Assembly: GCA_009701885.1 (NCBI GenBank)
Contig: WLJH01000003.1
Location: forward strand, 1-64,000
DNA length: 64,000 bases
Source: Actinomycetota bacterium
GTDB lineage: Bacteria > Actinomycetota > Actinomycetes > Propionibacteriales > Nocardioidaceae
Reading direction: 5' to 3'
Shown: one piece after another, positions 24,105 to 31,651 of the stretch
How positions within the stretch are numbered: the first letter of the stretch is position 1
Layout: each line of letters opens with the position of its first letter
Translations under genes and position numbers: made by a program
The notes under the pieces: generated by a model
The model's input: the letters and a program-made list of their open reading frames with translations, nothing else
Told to the model about the DNA's origin: nothing
Databases searched by the model: none

Positions 24105-24130
24105 GTCGGCGGGAGACCAGACCACCTGAG
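24105..24130 (-). promoter_or_regulatory. Sigma-28-type promoter of flgN-flgK-flgL-fliW-csrA
   Basis: Reading minus: CTCAG (24130-24126), 15 nt, GCCGAC (24110-24105), one base off the common -10. It overlaps the longest open frame of flgN and so argues for a downstream start. Confidence 0.62.
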
Positions 24131-24226
24131 GTGTTTTCGTCCGGCTCCTCGGGGGCCGCCGGACTGTCCGCTCGGGGGGATTTCACGCTCAGCCGTAGTC
24201 GTGGAGAGTTCGTGCAAACGGTTGCC

Positions 24227-24242
24227 GTGGACAGGTGTCCAC
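24227..24242. promoter_or_regulatory. Palindrome GTGGACAGGTGTCCAC upstream of fliA
   Basis: A 7-2-7 perfect palindrome lies between divergent flgN and fliA, about 170 bp before the fliA start. A half-matching GTGGACAGG also lies just before the cheA operator palindrome. It is a possible site for a regulator of fliA. I see no sigma-28-type promoter before fliA. Confidence 0.4.
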
Positions 24243-24413
24243 CGGGTGCCGTTCGTCCTGCTGGTCTAGCCCCTTCGGGCCATGCCGGTCCAAAACCCTT
24301 CCGGCTTTGCGCAAAGGAGCGCAACCTGTCATCTGTGCACCGGTCTGGGAGGGCCGAGCACGACCCGCCGGTCAGGGAGGGCCGGCGGAGGGGAGCAACT
24401 GAGGGAGGCCCGC

Positions 24414-25286
24414 GTGAGCAACGACGCGTGCAGCAACTACGACTCGACCGGCGAGGGACACCGCGAGGACGACCCGATGCGTGAGGGGCTCGTCGTCGAG
24501 CACATGACGCTCGTGTCCCACATCGTCCGCGAGACCATGACCCGCGTCCCGGCCCATGTGAGCCGCGACGACCTGCAGTCCGCCGGCCTGACCGCCCTGG
24601 TCAAGGCGGCCCGGGCCTACGAGCCCGATCGCGGGGTGCCGTTCACCCGGTACGCCGCCAGCCGCATCCGCGGCGCGATCCTCGACGAGCTGCGCCAGGT
24701 CGACTGGGCCTCGCGCTCGGTCCGCCGCCGCGGCCGCGACCTCGACGCCGCCCGCAGCGCCCTGGCCAACAGCCTGGGCCGGGCGCCGGAGAACCACGAG
24801 GTCGCCGCCTCGCTCGGCATCTCGGTCGCCGAGGTCGAGAACAACGACGGCGACGTGGCCCGCGCCAACGTGCTGTCCCTGCAGGGCTCGGAGGTCTCCT
24901 TCGAGGAGATGCTCGTGAGCACCGCCCCGGCGCCGGCCGACCTGGTCGAGCACCGGGAGAAGCTGGAGTACCTCGTCGACGCGATCGCCGAGCTGCCCGA
25001 GCGGCTGCGGATCGTGGTGCAGGAGTACTTCCTCGCCGAGCGGCCGATGGCCGAGATCGCCGAGACCCTCGGGGTCACCGAGTCCAGGGTCTCGCAGATC
25101 CGCGCCGAGGCGCTGGTCCTGCTGCGCGACGCCCTCAACAGTGCGCTCGATCCCAGCCTGGTCGCGCCGCACGCACGACCCCAGGGCTGTGCCGCCCAGC
25201 GCCGCAACGCCTACTTCGAGGCCGTGGCCGCCCGTCACGCCGCCGGTCGGGTCAGCGTGCGGGTCCCCCAGGCAGGCACCGCCTAG
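24414..25286 (+). CDS. fliA: Flagellar sigma factor FliA/WhiG family (sigma-28)
   Basis: This 290-residue sigma factor shows region 2 (EHMTLVSHIVRETMTRVPAHVSRDDLQSAGLTALVKAARAYEPDRGVPFTRYAASRIRGAILDELRQVDWASRSVRRRGR) and region 4 (AIAELPERLRIVVQEYFLAERPMAEIAETLGVTESRVSQIRAEALVLLRDAL). The QVDWASRSVRRR stretch is diagnostic of FliA/WhiG. The start is GTG 24414 with GGGAGG 6 nt upstream; the frame is open to 24282, but that part is not family-like. It most likely reads the CTCA-N15-GCCGAT promoters in this window. A C-terminal tail of 50 residues is extra. It lies head-to-head with flgN. Confidence 0.94.
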   Translation: MSNDACSNYDSTGEGHREDDPMREGLVVEHMTLVSHIVRETMTRVPAHVSRDDLQSAGLTALVKAARAYEPDRGVPFTRYAASRIRGAILDELRQVDWASRSVRRRGRDLDAARSALANSLGRAPENHEVAASLGISVAEVENNDGDVARANVLSLQGSEVSFEEMLVSTAPAPADLVEHREKLEYLVDAIAELPERLRIVVQEYFLAERPMAEIAETLGVTESRVSQIRAEALVLLRDALNSALDPSLVAPHARPQGCAAQRRNAYFEAVAARHAAGRVSVRVPQAGTA

Positions 25287-25314
25287 GGGAACCGCACCTC
25301 TGCTCGGCGCCGCG

Positions 25315-25371
25315 TCGGCCCCGGACGGAACTGCTCGAGAAAACCCCTCAAGCAGCTCCGACCGGGGCCGA
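25315..25371 (+). terminator. 25-bp hairpin overlapping the fliC promoter
   Basis: The arms are 25315-25339 and 25347-25371, pairing with three mismatches (outer 10 bp TCGGCCCCGG/CCGGGGCCGA perfect) around a 7-nt loop AAAACCC. It starts 29 bp after the fliA stop, so it can end fliA transcripts. The whole fliC -35 and most of the -10 lie in the right arm. Confidence 0.65.
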
Positions 25372-25372
25372 T
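25347..25372 (+). promoter_or_regulatory. Sigma-28-type promoter of fliC
   Basis: CTCAA (25347-25351), 15 nt, GCCGAT (25367-25372). The leader to ATG 25431 would be about 50 nt and contains the CsrA-type sites at 25385-25424. Confidence 0.8.
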
Positions 25373-25384
25373 GTGCTTCGTCGA

Positions 25385-25424
25385 GGCCCATGGACGGGCC
25401 GACCGACTCACATCCAGGAAGGGA
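25385..25424 (+). promoter_or_regulatory. Putative CsrA-binding leader of fliC
   Basis: A hairpin GGCCC-ATGGAC-GGGCC (25385-25400) presents GGA in its six-base loop. Sixteen bases later AGGAAGGGA (25416-25424) holds two GGA cores over the Shine-Dalgarno. This upstream-site plus SD-site layout is that known for CsrA repression of the Bacillus subtilis hag leader. Confidence 0.6.
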
Positions 25425-25430
25425 TCCATC

Positions 25431-26582
25431 ATGAGTCTTCGCATCAACCAGAACATCGACGCCGTCAACAGCTACCGCAACCTGTCGGTCACGCAGGGCC
25501 AGATGAGCAAGTCCCTGGAGAAGCTCTCCAGCGGCTTCCGCATCAACCGTGCCGCCGACGACGCCGCGGGTCTGGCGATCTCCGAGGGCCTGCGCTCGCA
25601 GATCGGCGGTCTCAAGGTCGCGGTCCGCAACACCCAGGACGGTGTCTCGGTCGTGCAGACCGCTGAGGGTGCTCTCACCGAGACGCACTCGATCCTCCAG
25701 CGCATGCGCGACCTGGCGGTCCAGTCGGCCAACGACTCCAACGACTCCAACTCTCGGACGGCGATCAACGCCGAGGCGACCGCGCTGAAGGACGAGCTGA
25801 CCCGCATCGCGGACAAGACGACCTTCAACAACGTCAAGCTGCTCGACGGCAACTTCACCGGAAAGCAGTTCCAGGTCGGCTACGCCGCCAATGACACCAT
25901 CACCGTCGACATCGAGGCCAAGGGCGCTCCGGCCAGCTTCGCCACCACGGCTGCGGGAACCGGCGTCGCCGTGACCGGCGCGGGCACCTTCACCTTCAGC
26001 CAGGCTGGCGCGGGCGGTCTGTCGATCACCACGGGCAGCATCGCCACCACCACCAACGCCACGCAGACCCGAGACGCCTTGAACGCGGACGCCAACTTCT
26101 CCTCCGCTTTCTACGCCGACCTCACGTCCACTGGTGAGCTGCGGGTGACCGCCATTGGCGGCAACGGCAACGCCGTCGCCGTGGCGGCTGGCAGCGGTAC
26201 CGCTGCCGGCCTCGTGGCTGGCACCGGCTCCGCTGCCGGCGGCGACAGCGGCTTCAGTGCCACCGCGCTGGGCGTGACGGGCGTCAACCTGTCGACCCAG
26301 TCCGGCGCCACCACGGCCATCACCTCGATCGACACCGCGATCAAGTCGGTCTCCACGGCCCGCGCCAGCCTCGGTGCCCTGCAGAACCGGTTCGAGCACA
26401 CGATCAACAACCTGAACGTGACCGCCGAGAACCTCTCCGCCAGCGAGAGCCGGATCCGCGACACCGACATGGCCCAGGAGATGATGAGCTTCACCCGGGC
26501 TCAGATCCTCTCCCAGGCCGGCACGGCGATGCTCGCCCAGGCCAACCAGGCGCCCCAGGGCGTCCTGAGCCTGCTGCGCTGA
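25431..26582 (+). CDS. fliC: Flagellin
   Basis: This is a 383-residue filament subunit. The N-terminal MSLRINQNIDAVNSYRNLSVTQGQMSKSLEKLSSGFRINRAADDAAGLAISEGLRSQIGGLKVAVRNTQDGVSVVQTAEGAL and the C-terminal RFEHTINNLNVTAENLSASESRIRDTDMAQEMMSFTRAQILSQAGTAMLAQANQAPQGVLSLLR are near-consensus D0/D1. The middle (about residues 150-290) is a Gly/Ala/Thr-rich variable domain. The ATG at 25431 has GGAAGGG upstream. Codon choice is less GC-extreme than in neighbours (AAC, GCT, GGT used), as expected for a highly expressed gene. Only one flagellin gene is present in the window. Confidence 0.98.
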   Translation: MSLRINQNIDAVNSYRNLSVTQGQMSKSLEKLSSGFRINRAADDAAGLAISEGLRSQIGGLKVAVRNTQDGVSVVQTAEGALTETHSILQRMRDLAVQSANDSNDSNSRTAINAEATALKDELTRIADKTTFNNVKLLDGNFTGKQFQVGYAANDTITVDIEAKGAPASFATTAAGTGVAVTGAGTFTFSQAGAGGLSITTGSIATTTNATQTRDALNADANFSSAFYADLTSTGELRVTAIGGNGNAVAVAAGSGTAAGLVAGTGSAAGGDSGFSATALGVTGVNLSTQSGATTAITSIDTAIKSVSTARASLGALQNRFEHTINNLNVTAENLSASESRIRDTDMAQEMMSFTRAQILSQAGTAMLAQANQAPQGVLSLLR

Positions 26583-26710
26583 TCACCTGAGTCCCGGTGA
26601 CCGGGGCCCGGCGGCGATCCCGTCGACGCCCCGGTCCCCGGGACTCCCAGCACCACCCCGTACCACCAGCAGCACGGCACCACCCGGGAGCGCGAGAGGA
26701 GGCGACCTCG

Positions 26711-28051
26711 ATGGCAGCAAGCATCTCCGGCCTGGCCAGCGGCCTGGACACCGCGACGATCATCAACCAGCTCATGCAGCTGGAGGCCGCCCCGCAGAAC
26801 CGGCTCAAGACCCGCATCTCCGACGAGAAGCTGGTCCTCACCAGCCTCCAGGCGCTCAACAAGTCCGTCGCCGGCCTGGCCACGAAGGCCGAGGCCCTGG
26901 CCAAGGACACCGCCTGGCAGCCGCTGACCGCCACCAGCTCGAACGCCGCGGTCGGCGTCAGCACCACCAGCTCGGCCTCGCCCCGCTCGCTGATGGTCAC
27001 CGTCACCGGGGTCGCGGCCACCCACCAGCTCGGCTACGCGAACGCGGCCGGTCTCTCCGACGTCGTGACCGGTGCCTCCACGAAGGTCCGGCTCGACCGC
27101 TTCGACGGCTCGCCGGTCGAGCTCGAGACCGGCGACGGCACGCTCCAGGGCCTGGTCGCCGCCATCAACAAGCCCGAGAACAACACGGGGCTCTCGGCCA
27201 CCGTCGTCAAGCAGGCCGACAACAGCTACCGGCTGCTCGTCGAGTCGACCAAGACGGGCGCGGTCGAGGACTTCGACCTCACCGCCCTCGACGGCTCGCC
27301 GCTCCTCGGCGGCGCCACGGTCCGGGCCGGCAGCAACGCCAGCATCGACCTCGGCGCCGGGATCACCGCGACGAGCGCGACCAACACCTTCGCCGACGTC
27401 GTCCCCGGCACGACGATCACCTTGGGCGCCGCCGCCACCAACGGGACGGTCTCCACCATCACCGTCGCCCGCGACACCAGCGGGATGTCGGCCAAGGTCA
27501 AGGACCTGGTCGACTCGATCAACGCCGCCCTCGGCGAGATCGACGTCAAGGCAGCCGCCGGTGGCTCCGGTAGGACCGCCGGCCCGCTCGCGGGCGACGG
27601 CGCCGCGCGCCAGCTGCGCACGGCCCTGCTCGACACGATCCGCGGCGACGCCGGCGGCACCAGCCTGGCGGCGTACGGCATCCAGGTCACCCGCTCGGGG
27701 CGCCTCGAGTTCAACGAGACGACGTTCAAGGCGGCGTACGCCGCGGACCCGGTCAGCACCGCGGAGATGTTCACGACCACCGGTGACGGCTTCGCCGCCC
27801 GGGTCGCCGCGGTCGCCAAGGGTGCCAGCGACTCGACCGAGGGCACGCTCAGCGCGGCCATCACCGGTCGGCAGTCCGGCATCGACCGGATGGAGGACTC
27901 CATCGACGAGTGGGACCGCCGGCTGACGCTGCGCCGGACCGCTCTCGAGCGGCAGTTCACGGCGCTGGAGACGGCGCTCTCACAGATGTCCAGCCAGTCC
28001 AGCTGGTTGGCCGGTCAGCTCTCGTCCCTGCCCTCGGGCAGCGGGGCCTGA
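26711..28051 (+). CDS. fliD: Flagellar filament cap protein FliD
   Basis: This is a 446-residue protein. The N-terminus MAASISGLASGLDTATIINQLMQLEAAPQNRLKTRISDEKLVLTSLQALNKSVAGLATKAEAL and the C-terminus SGIDRMEDSIDEWDRRLTLRRTALERQFTALETALSQMSSQSSWLAGQLSSL are classic FliD (HAP2) coiled-coil ends. The central part has FliD motifs such as TAGPLAGDGAARQLRTALLDTI and YGIQVTRSGRLEFNETTFKAAYAADP. The start is ATG 26711 after GAGGAGG. It is 128 bp after fliC and followed by fliS; the gap contains no clear sigma-28 promoter. Confidence 0.96.
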   Translation: MAASISGLASGLDTATIINQLMQLEAAPQNRLKTRISDEKLVLTSLQALNKSVAGLATKAEALAKDTAWQPLTATSSNAAVGVSTTSSASPRSLMVTVTGVAATHQLGYANAAGLSDVVTGASTKVRLDRFDGSPVELETGDGTLQGLVAAINKPENNTGLSATVVKQADNSYRLLVESTKTGAVEDFDLTALDGSPLLGGATVRAGSNASIDLGAGITATSATNTFADVVPGTTITLGAAATNGTVSTITVARDTSGMSAKVKDLVDSINAALGEIDVKAAAGGSGRTAGPLAGDGAARQLRTALLDTIRGDAGGTSLAAYGIQVTRSGRLEFNETTFKAAYAADPVSTAEMFTTTGDGFAARVAAVAKGASDSTEGTLSAAITGRQSGIDRMEDSIDEWDRRLTLRRTALERQFTALETALSQMSSQSSWLAGQLSSLPSGSGA

Positions 28052-28082
28052 CCTCCACGGGAAGTCAAGGAAGGCACCCCAC

Positions 28083-28463
28083 ATGTACTCAGACCCTCGC
28101 GCCGCATACATGGATGCATCCGTCGCGACCGCCAGCCCCGCCCGCCTGCTCGTCATGCTCTACGAGCGTCTCGTGCTCGACGTCCGCAAGGGCCTCGCCG
28201 CCCAGCAGCAGGGCGACCACGCCGAGGCCCACACCCAGCTGCTGCACGCCCAGGACATCGTCCTGGAGCTGCGCGCCACGCTCGACGTGGACGCCTGGGA
28301 GGGCGGCCCCGGCCTGGCCTCCATCTACGACTTCCTGCACCTGCAGCTGGTCCGCGCCAACATCGGCCGCGACGCCGCCACCACCGAGGGCTGCCTCCGG
28401 CTGGTCGAGGACCTCTGCGCGACCTGGCGCGAGGCCGCGCTCGCCGCGGCCCAGGTCGCATGA
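28083..28463 (+). CDS. fliS: Flagellin export chaperone FliS
   Basis: This is a 126-residue helical protein: YSDPRAAYMDASVATASPARLLVMLYERLVLDVRKGLAAQQQGDHAEAHTQLLHAQDIVLELRATLD, followed by IYDFLHLQLVRANI. That is the FliS pattern of YxxxxVxTASPxxLxxMLYxxxl. It binds the flagellin C-terminus to stop premature polymerisation. It lies 31 bp after fliD and overlaps the next gene by 4 bp. Confidence 0.95.
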   Translation: MYSDPRAAYMDASVATASPARLLVMLYERLVLDVRKGLAAQQQGDHAEAHTQLLHAQDIVLELRATLDVDAWEGGPGLASIYDFLHLQLVRANIGRDAATTEGCLRLVEDLCATWREAALAAAQVA

Positions 28464-28858
28464 GCGCCGCCTACGCCACCCATGCCGACGTCGACCACGC
28501 CACCGCCCGTCTGCTCGACGTGCAGGTCAGCGACCCCGCGGTCATGGCCCAGGCCGACGTGACCGCGTGGGAGATCGTGCTCGACCGGATCGAGCTCGAC
28601 GTCATGCGGGGTGAGCGCAACCTGGCCCGGGGGCTGGAGTTCCGCACCGACCCGTGGGACCTGCCCGACGACGACATCGGTCCGATCCCGGGGGTCCTCG
28701 TGGAGCGGGCCCTGGGCATCCACCGCCGCCAGCACGCGCTCATCGAGGAGATGAGCCGCACGCTGCACCACACGTGGCGCCAGCAGGCCGTCGCCGAGGC
28801 GAACAGCCGGGACCAGGCGGTCACGCCCTACCCGGTGTACGTCGACGTCACGATCTAG
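28460..28858 (+). CDS. Uncharacterised protein in FliT position
   Basis: This 132-residue soluble protein starts on the fliS stop (4-bp overlap). It is acidic and helical, with a FliT-like place in the fliD-fliS order, but I do not recognise FliT motifs. Visible segments are VMAQADVTAWEIVLDRIELDVMRGERNLARGLEF, DPWDLPDDDIGPIPGVLVERALGIHRRQHALIEEMSRTLHHTWRQQ and a Pro/Tyr/Val end (TPYPVYVDVTI). FliT normally chaperones FliD, so a FliD or FliS partner is the natural guess. It is last before a strong terminator, so it closes the fliC-fliD-fliS unit. Confidence 0.6.
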   Translation: MSAAYATHADVDHATARLLDVQVSDPAVMAQADVTAWEIVLDRIELDVMRGERNLARGLEFRTDPWDLPDDDIGPIPGVLVERALGIHRRQHALIEEMSRTLHHTWRQQAVAEANSRDQAVTPYPVYVDVTI

Positions 28859-28950
28859 CCCGGCCCGCGTCATCCGGTGCGCGGCTGCCGGCTCGCACGA
28901 CCCGCGTCGCTCGACGGCGCGCCCGATCCGTCACTCCACCTCTCCCTGGT

Positions 28951-28992
28951 CACCGCGACCCCTGCCCTCTCTCCCGGGCAGGGGTCGCGGTG
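28951..28992 (+). terminator. Strong hairpin terminator after the fliD-fliS unit
   Basis: Perfect 17-bp arms (28951-28967, beginning CACCGCGACCCCTGCCC, and 28976-28992) flank an 8-nt loop TCTCTCCC. It separates the filament genes from the cheA operon. Confidence 0.88.
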
Positions 28993-29048
28993 TTCCTGCG
29001 TCCGGGAGCCGGTGCGGGCACGGGTGCCACGTGGGCCTGTGGACAGGG

Positions 29049-29062
29049 GGGACCAAGGTCCC
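29049..29062. promoter_or_regulatory. Putative operator GGGACCAAGGTCCC upstream of cheA
   Basis: This 14-bp palindrome is identical to the one at 19054-19067 and centred 43.5 bp before the cheA -35. Confidence 0.5.
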
Positions 29063-29098
29063 GAGGCGTCCCACGGGCACCACAACCGGCTCCTACCG

Positions 29099-29124
29099 CT
29101 CAGGTCCTCGCCGGTCGCGCCGAT
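29099..29124 (+). promoter_or_regulatory. Sigma-28-type promoter of cheA-cheW-mcp
   Basis: CTCAG (29099-29103), 15 nt, GCCGAT (29119-29124). The leader to ATG 29237 would be about 105 nt. Confidence 0.77.
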
Positions 29125-29236
29125 GGGGGTCATCGACGCGCCGAGCCGCGACCGGGGTCACCCGGGTCCGCGGGCCGCTCGGGCAGGCGCTCGCCACCGA
29201 CCGGCACCGGTCGGCACCGCAAGCGAAGGGGGAGGG

Positions 29237-31651
29237 ATGGACGACGACGCCGAGATCGTGGCCGAGTTCCTCGTGGAGAGCCACGAGAACCTGGACCAGC
29301 TCGACCGCGACCTCGTGGAGCTCGAGCGCACGCCCGACTCCCGCGAGCTGCTGTCCAGCATCTTCCGCACCATCCACACCATCAAGGGCACCAGCGGCTT
29401 CCTCGCCTTCAACCGGCTCGAGGCGCTGACCCATGTGGGCGAGAACCTGCTCTCCCGCCTGCGCGACGGCAAGATGACGATGACGACCGCCACCACCGGC
29501 GCGCTGCTCAGCATGGTCGACACCGTCCGGGCCCTGCTCGAGGCGATCGAGCACGGCACCGGCGACGCCGACCCGGCCGTGGACGTCGAGTCGGTCGTCG
29601 CGATGCTCGAGCGGGTGCTCGCCGGCGAGGCGGACGGTGACGTCGCGCCCGAGCCCGTGGCCGAGCCGGTCGCTGCGGCCGAGACCGCCGCCGTGGCCGA
29701 GACCGCCGCCGAGGTCGTCGAGGAGGTCGTCGAGGAGGTCGTCGAGGAGCCGGCCGTGCCGGACGTCGCCGAGCCGGCGGCCCAGGTCGTCGAGCCCGCC
29801 CAGCCGGAGCCCGTCGAGGATGCGTCGGCCGCCGAGGTCCAGCCCGTCAGCGAGGAGGTGGTCCCCGTGGCCGCACCCGTCCCGCCCCAGCCGGTCGAGC
29901 CCCAGCCGGTCGCGCAGGAGGCGGCGCCCGCCGTCGAGCCGCCGGCGCCCGTCGTACCCACGCCGGCGGCGGCCGTCGCCGAGCCGGTGCTGGACGCCGA
30001 GCCGGAGGAGGGCCGCCGCGGGGTGGTCGACTCCTCGGTGCGCGTCGACGTCGACCTGCTCGACGGCCTGGTACAGCTGGTCGGCGAGCTGGTGCTGACC
30101 CGCAACCAGATCCTCCAGCGCACCGAGACCGCCGACGACGTCGAGCTGGTGCGTGCCTCGCAGCGGCTGGACCTCGTGGCCAGCGAGCTGCAGGAGAGCG
30201 TGATGCGCACCCGCATGCAGCCGATCGGCCAGGTCTGGTCGAAGATGCCGCGGATCGTGCGCGACCTGGCCCTCCAGCTCGGGCGCGAGGTCGACCTGGA
30301 CATGCAGGGCCACGAGACCGAGCTGGACCGCTCGCTGCTCGAGGCCCTCAAGGGACCGTTGACCCACCTCGTCCGCAACTCCCTGGACCACGGCATCGAG
30401 CCGCCGGCCGACCGGGTCGCCCAGGGCAAGCCGGCGGCCGGGAAGCTCTCCCTGCGCGCCTACCACGAGTCCGGCCAGGTGGTCGTGGAGATCACCGACG
30501 ACGGCAAGGGGATCGACCCCGCCAAGATCGGCGACGTGGCCGTGGCCCGCGGAGTGGTCTCGCGGGAGCAGCTGGCCCGGATGGAGCCGCGCGCCGTGCT
30601 CGACCTCATCTTCCGTCCCGGCTTCTCCACCGCCGAGACCGTCACCAACGTCTCCGGCCGCGGTGTCGGCATGGACGTCGTGCGCACCTCGATCGAGCGG
30701 ATCGGCGGCAGCGTCGACATGACCTCGACCGTCGGGGCGGGCACGATGATGCGGATCCGCATCCCGCTCACCCTGGCGATCATCCCGGCCCTGGTCGTGG
30801 GCCAGGGCGGGGAGCGCTACGCGATCCCGCAGGCCAACCTCGTGGAGCTGGTGCGCCTGGAGGGCCAGGACCTCCGCGACAACGTCGAGACCCTCGCCGG
30901 GGCCCCGGTGCTGCGCCTGCGCGGCCGCCTCCTGCCGCTGGTCTCGCTCTCCGAGGCGCTGGGCGGGGCGAAGGCCGCGCCCGAGGGGCTCACCATCGTG
31001 GTCGTCCAGGCCGACGAGGTCCGCTTCGGGCTCTGCGTCGAGGAGGTCCACGACACCCAGGAGATCGTCGTCAAGCCGATCGGTCGCCAGCTCAAGGCGA
31101 TCCCGATGTACGCCGGCGCCACGATCATGGGCGACGGGCGGGTCGCCTTGATCCTCGACGTCGCCGGCATCGCCCGCGACCGGGTCATCGGGGCCGCGCA
31201 CGCGGCCGAGGCCGAGGTCGCCGTCGGGACCGTCGACGCCCGCGCCCTGCTCGTGCTCGAGGTCTCCCAGGGCCGCCGGGCGGCGCTGCCGCTCACGGCG
31301 GTGTCCCGGCTGGAGGAGTTCGACCTGGCCCGGATCGAGCGGTCCGGCGGGGCGGAGGTCGTGCAGTACCGCGACGGCATCCTGCCCCTGGTCCGGCTCG
31401 CGCCGGCGATCGGCCTGGCGGAGTCCCCGCCGAACGAGGACCACCAGATCAGCGTTGTCGTCCACGAGGACGGCCTGCACCGCGTCGGCATCGTCATCGA
31501 CCGGGTGCTCGACGTCGTCGAGGAGCAGGTCGTCCCGACCGAGGTCGGCAAGCGCAACGGCGTCCTCGGCTCCGCCGTCGTCCAGGACCGGGTCACCGAC
31601 CTGGTCGACCTCGACGCCGTCGTGCGTCCCGTCCTGGCAGGTGTGCGATGA
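29237..31651 (+). CDS. cheA: Chemotaxis histidine kinase CheA
   Basis: This is an 804-residue kinase. The HPt domain has phospho-His47 (SSIFRTIHTIKGTSGF). Residues of about 135-255 are a Glu/Val/Pro/Ala linker (EVVEEVVEEVVEEP...) with no visible P2 CheY-docking domain. Then come the dimerisation domain (VRVDVDLLDGLVQLVGELVLTRNQIL), the ATPase domain (LVRNSLDHGIEPP, DDGKGIDPAKI, GFSTAETVTNVSGRGVGMDVVR) and two CheW-like modules in tandem (ALVVGQGGERYAIPQANLVEL...; ALLVLEVSQGRRAALPLTAVSRLEEF...). The ATG at 29237 has GGAGGG upstream. It overlaps cheW by 4 bp. Confidence 0.96.
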   Translation: MDDDAEIVAEFLVESHENLDQLDRDLVELERTPDSRELLSSIFRTIHTIKGTSGFLAFNRLEALTHVGENLLSRLRDGKMTMTTATTGALLSMVDTVRALLEAIEHGTGDADPAVDVESVVAMLERVLAGEADGDVAPEPVAEPVAAAETAAVAETAAEVVEEVVEEVVEEPAVPDVAEPAAQVVEPAQPEPVEDASAAEVQPVSEEVVPVAAPVPPQPVEPQPVAQEAAPAVEPPAPVVPTPAAAVAEPVLDAEPEEGRRGVVDSSVRVDVDLLDGLVQLVGELVLTRNQILQRTETADDVELVRASQRLDLVASELQESVMRTRMQPIGQVWSKMPRIVRDLALQLGREVDLDMQGHETELDRSLLEALKGPLTHLVRNSLDHGIEPPADRVAQGKPAAGKLSLRAYHESGQVVVEITDDGKGIDPAKIGDVAVARGVVSREQLARMEPRAVLDLIFRPGFSTAETVTNVSGRGVGMDVVRTSIERIGGSVDMTSTVGAGTMMRIRIPLTLAIIPALVVGQGGERYAIPQANLVELVRLEGQDLRDNVETLAGAPVLRLRGRLLPLVSLSEALGGAKAAPEGLTIVVVQADEVRFGLCVEEVHDTQEIVVKPIGRQLKAIPMYAGATIMGDGRVALILDVAGIARDRVIGAAHAAEAEVAVGTVDARALLVLEVSQGRRAALPLTAVSRLEEFDLARIERSGGAEVVQYRDGILPLVRLAPAIGLAESPPNEDHQISVVVHEDGLHRVGIVIDRVLDVVEEQVVPTEVGKRNGVLGSAVVQDRVTDLVDLDAVVRPVLAGVR

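Noticed and set aside
24066..24125. Upstream start for flgN at ATG 24125
   Set aside because: The codon overlaps the -35 of a promoter with exact sigma-28 spacing, and the added residues are not chaperone-like.
24372..26399. Long antisense frame across fliA and fliC
   Set aside because: It is the mirror of two unmistakable genes; composition is repetitive Gly/Asp/Val with no recognisable domain.
29122..29236. ATG within the cheA promoter -10 as the cheA start
   Set aside because: It overlaps the -10 element itself, and the intervening residues are Arg/Pro-rich; ATG 29237 has a good GGAGGG and leads directly into the HPt domain.
29093..31480. Very long open frame antisense to cheA, and similar long antisense frames over the receptor gene (31779-34565) and over 51220-54294 on plus
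   Set aside because: GC-rich codon bias on the real strand suppresses stops on the other. The translations are low-complexity Arg/Gly/Asp/His-rich without family motifs, while the sense strands encode complete known proteins.
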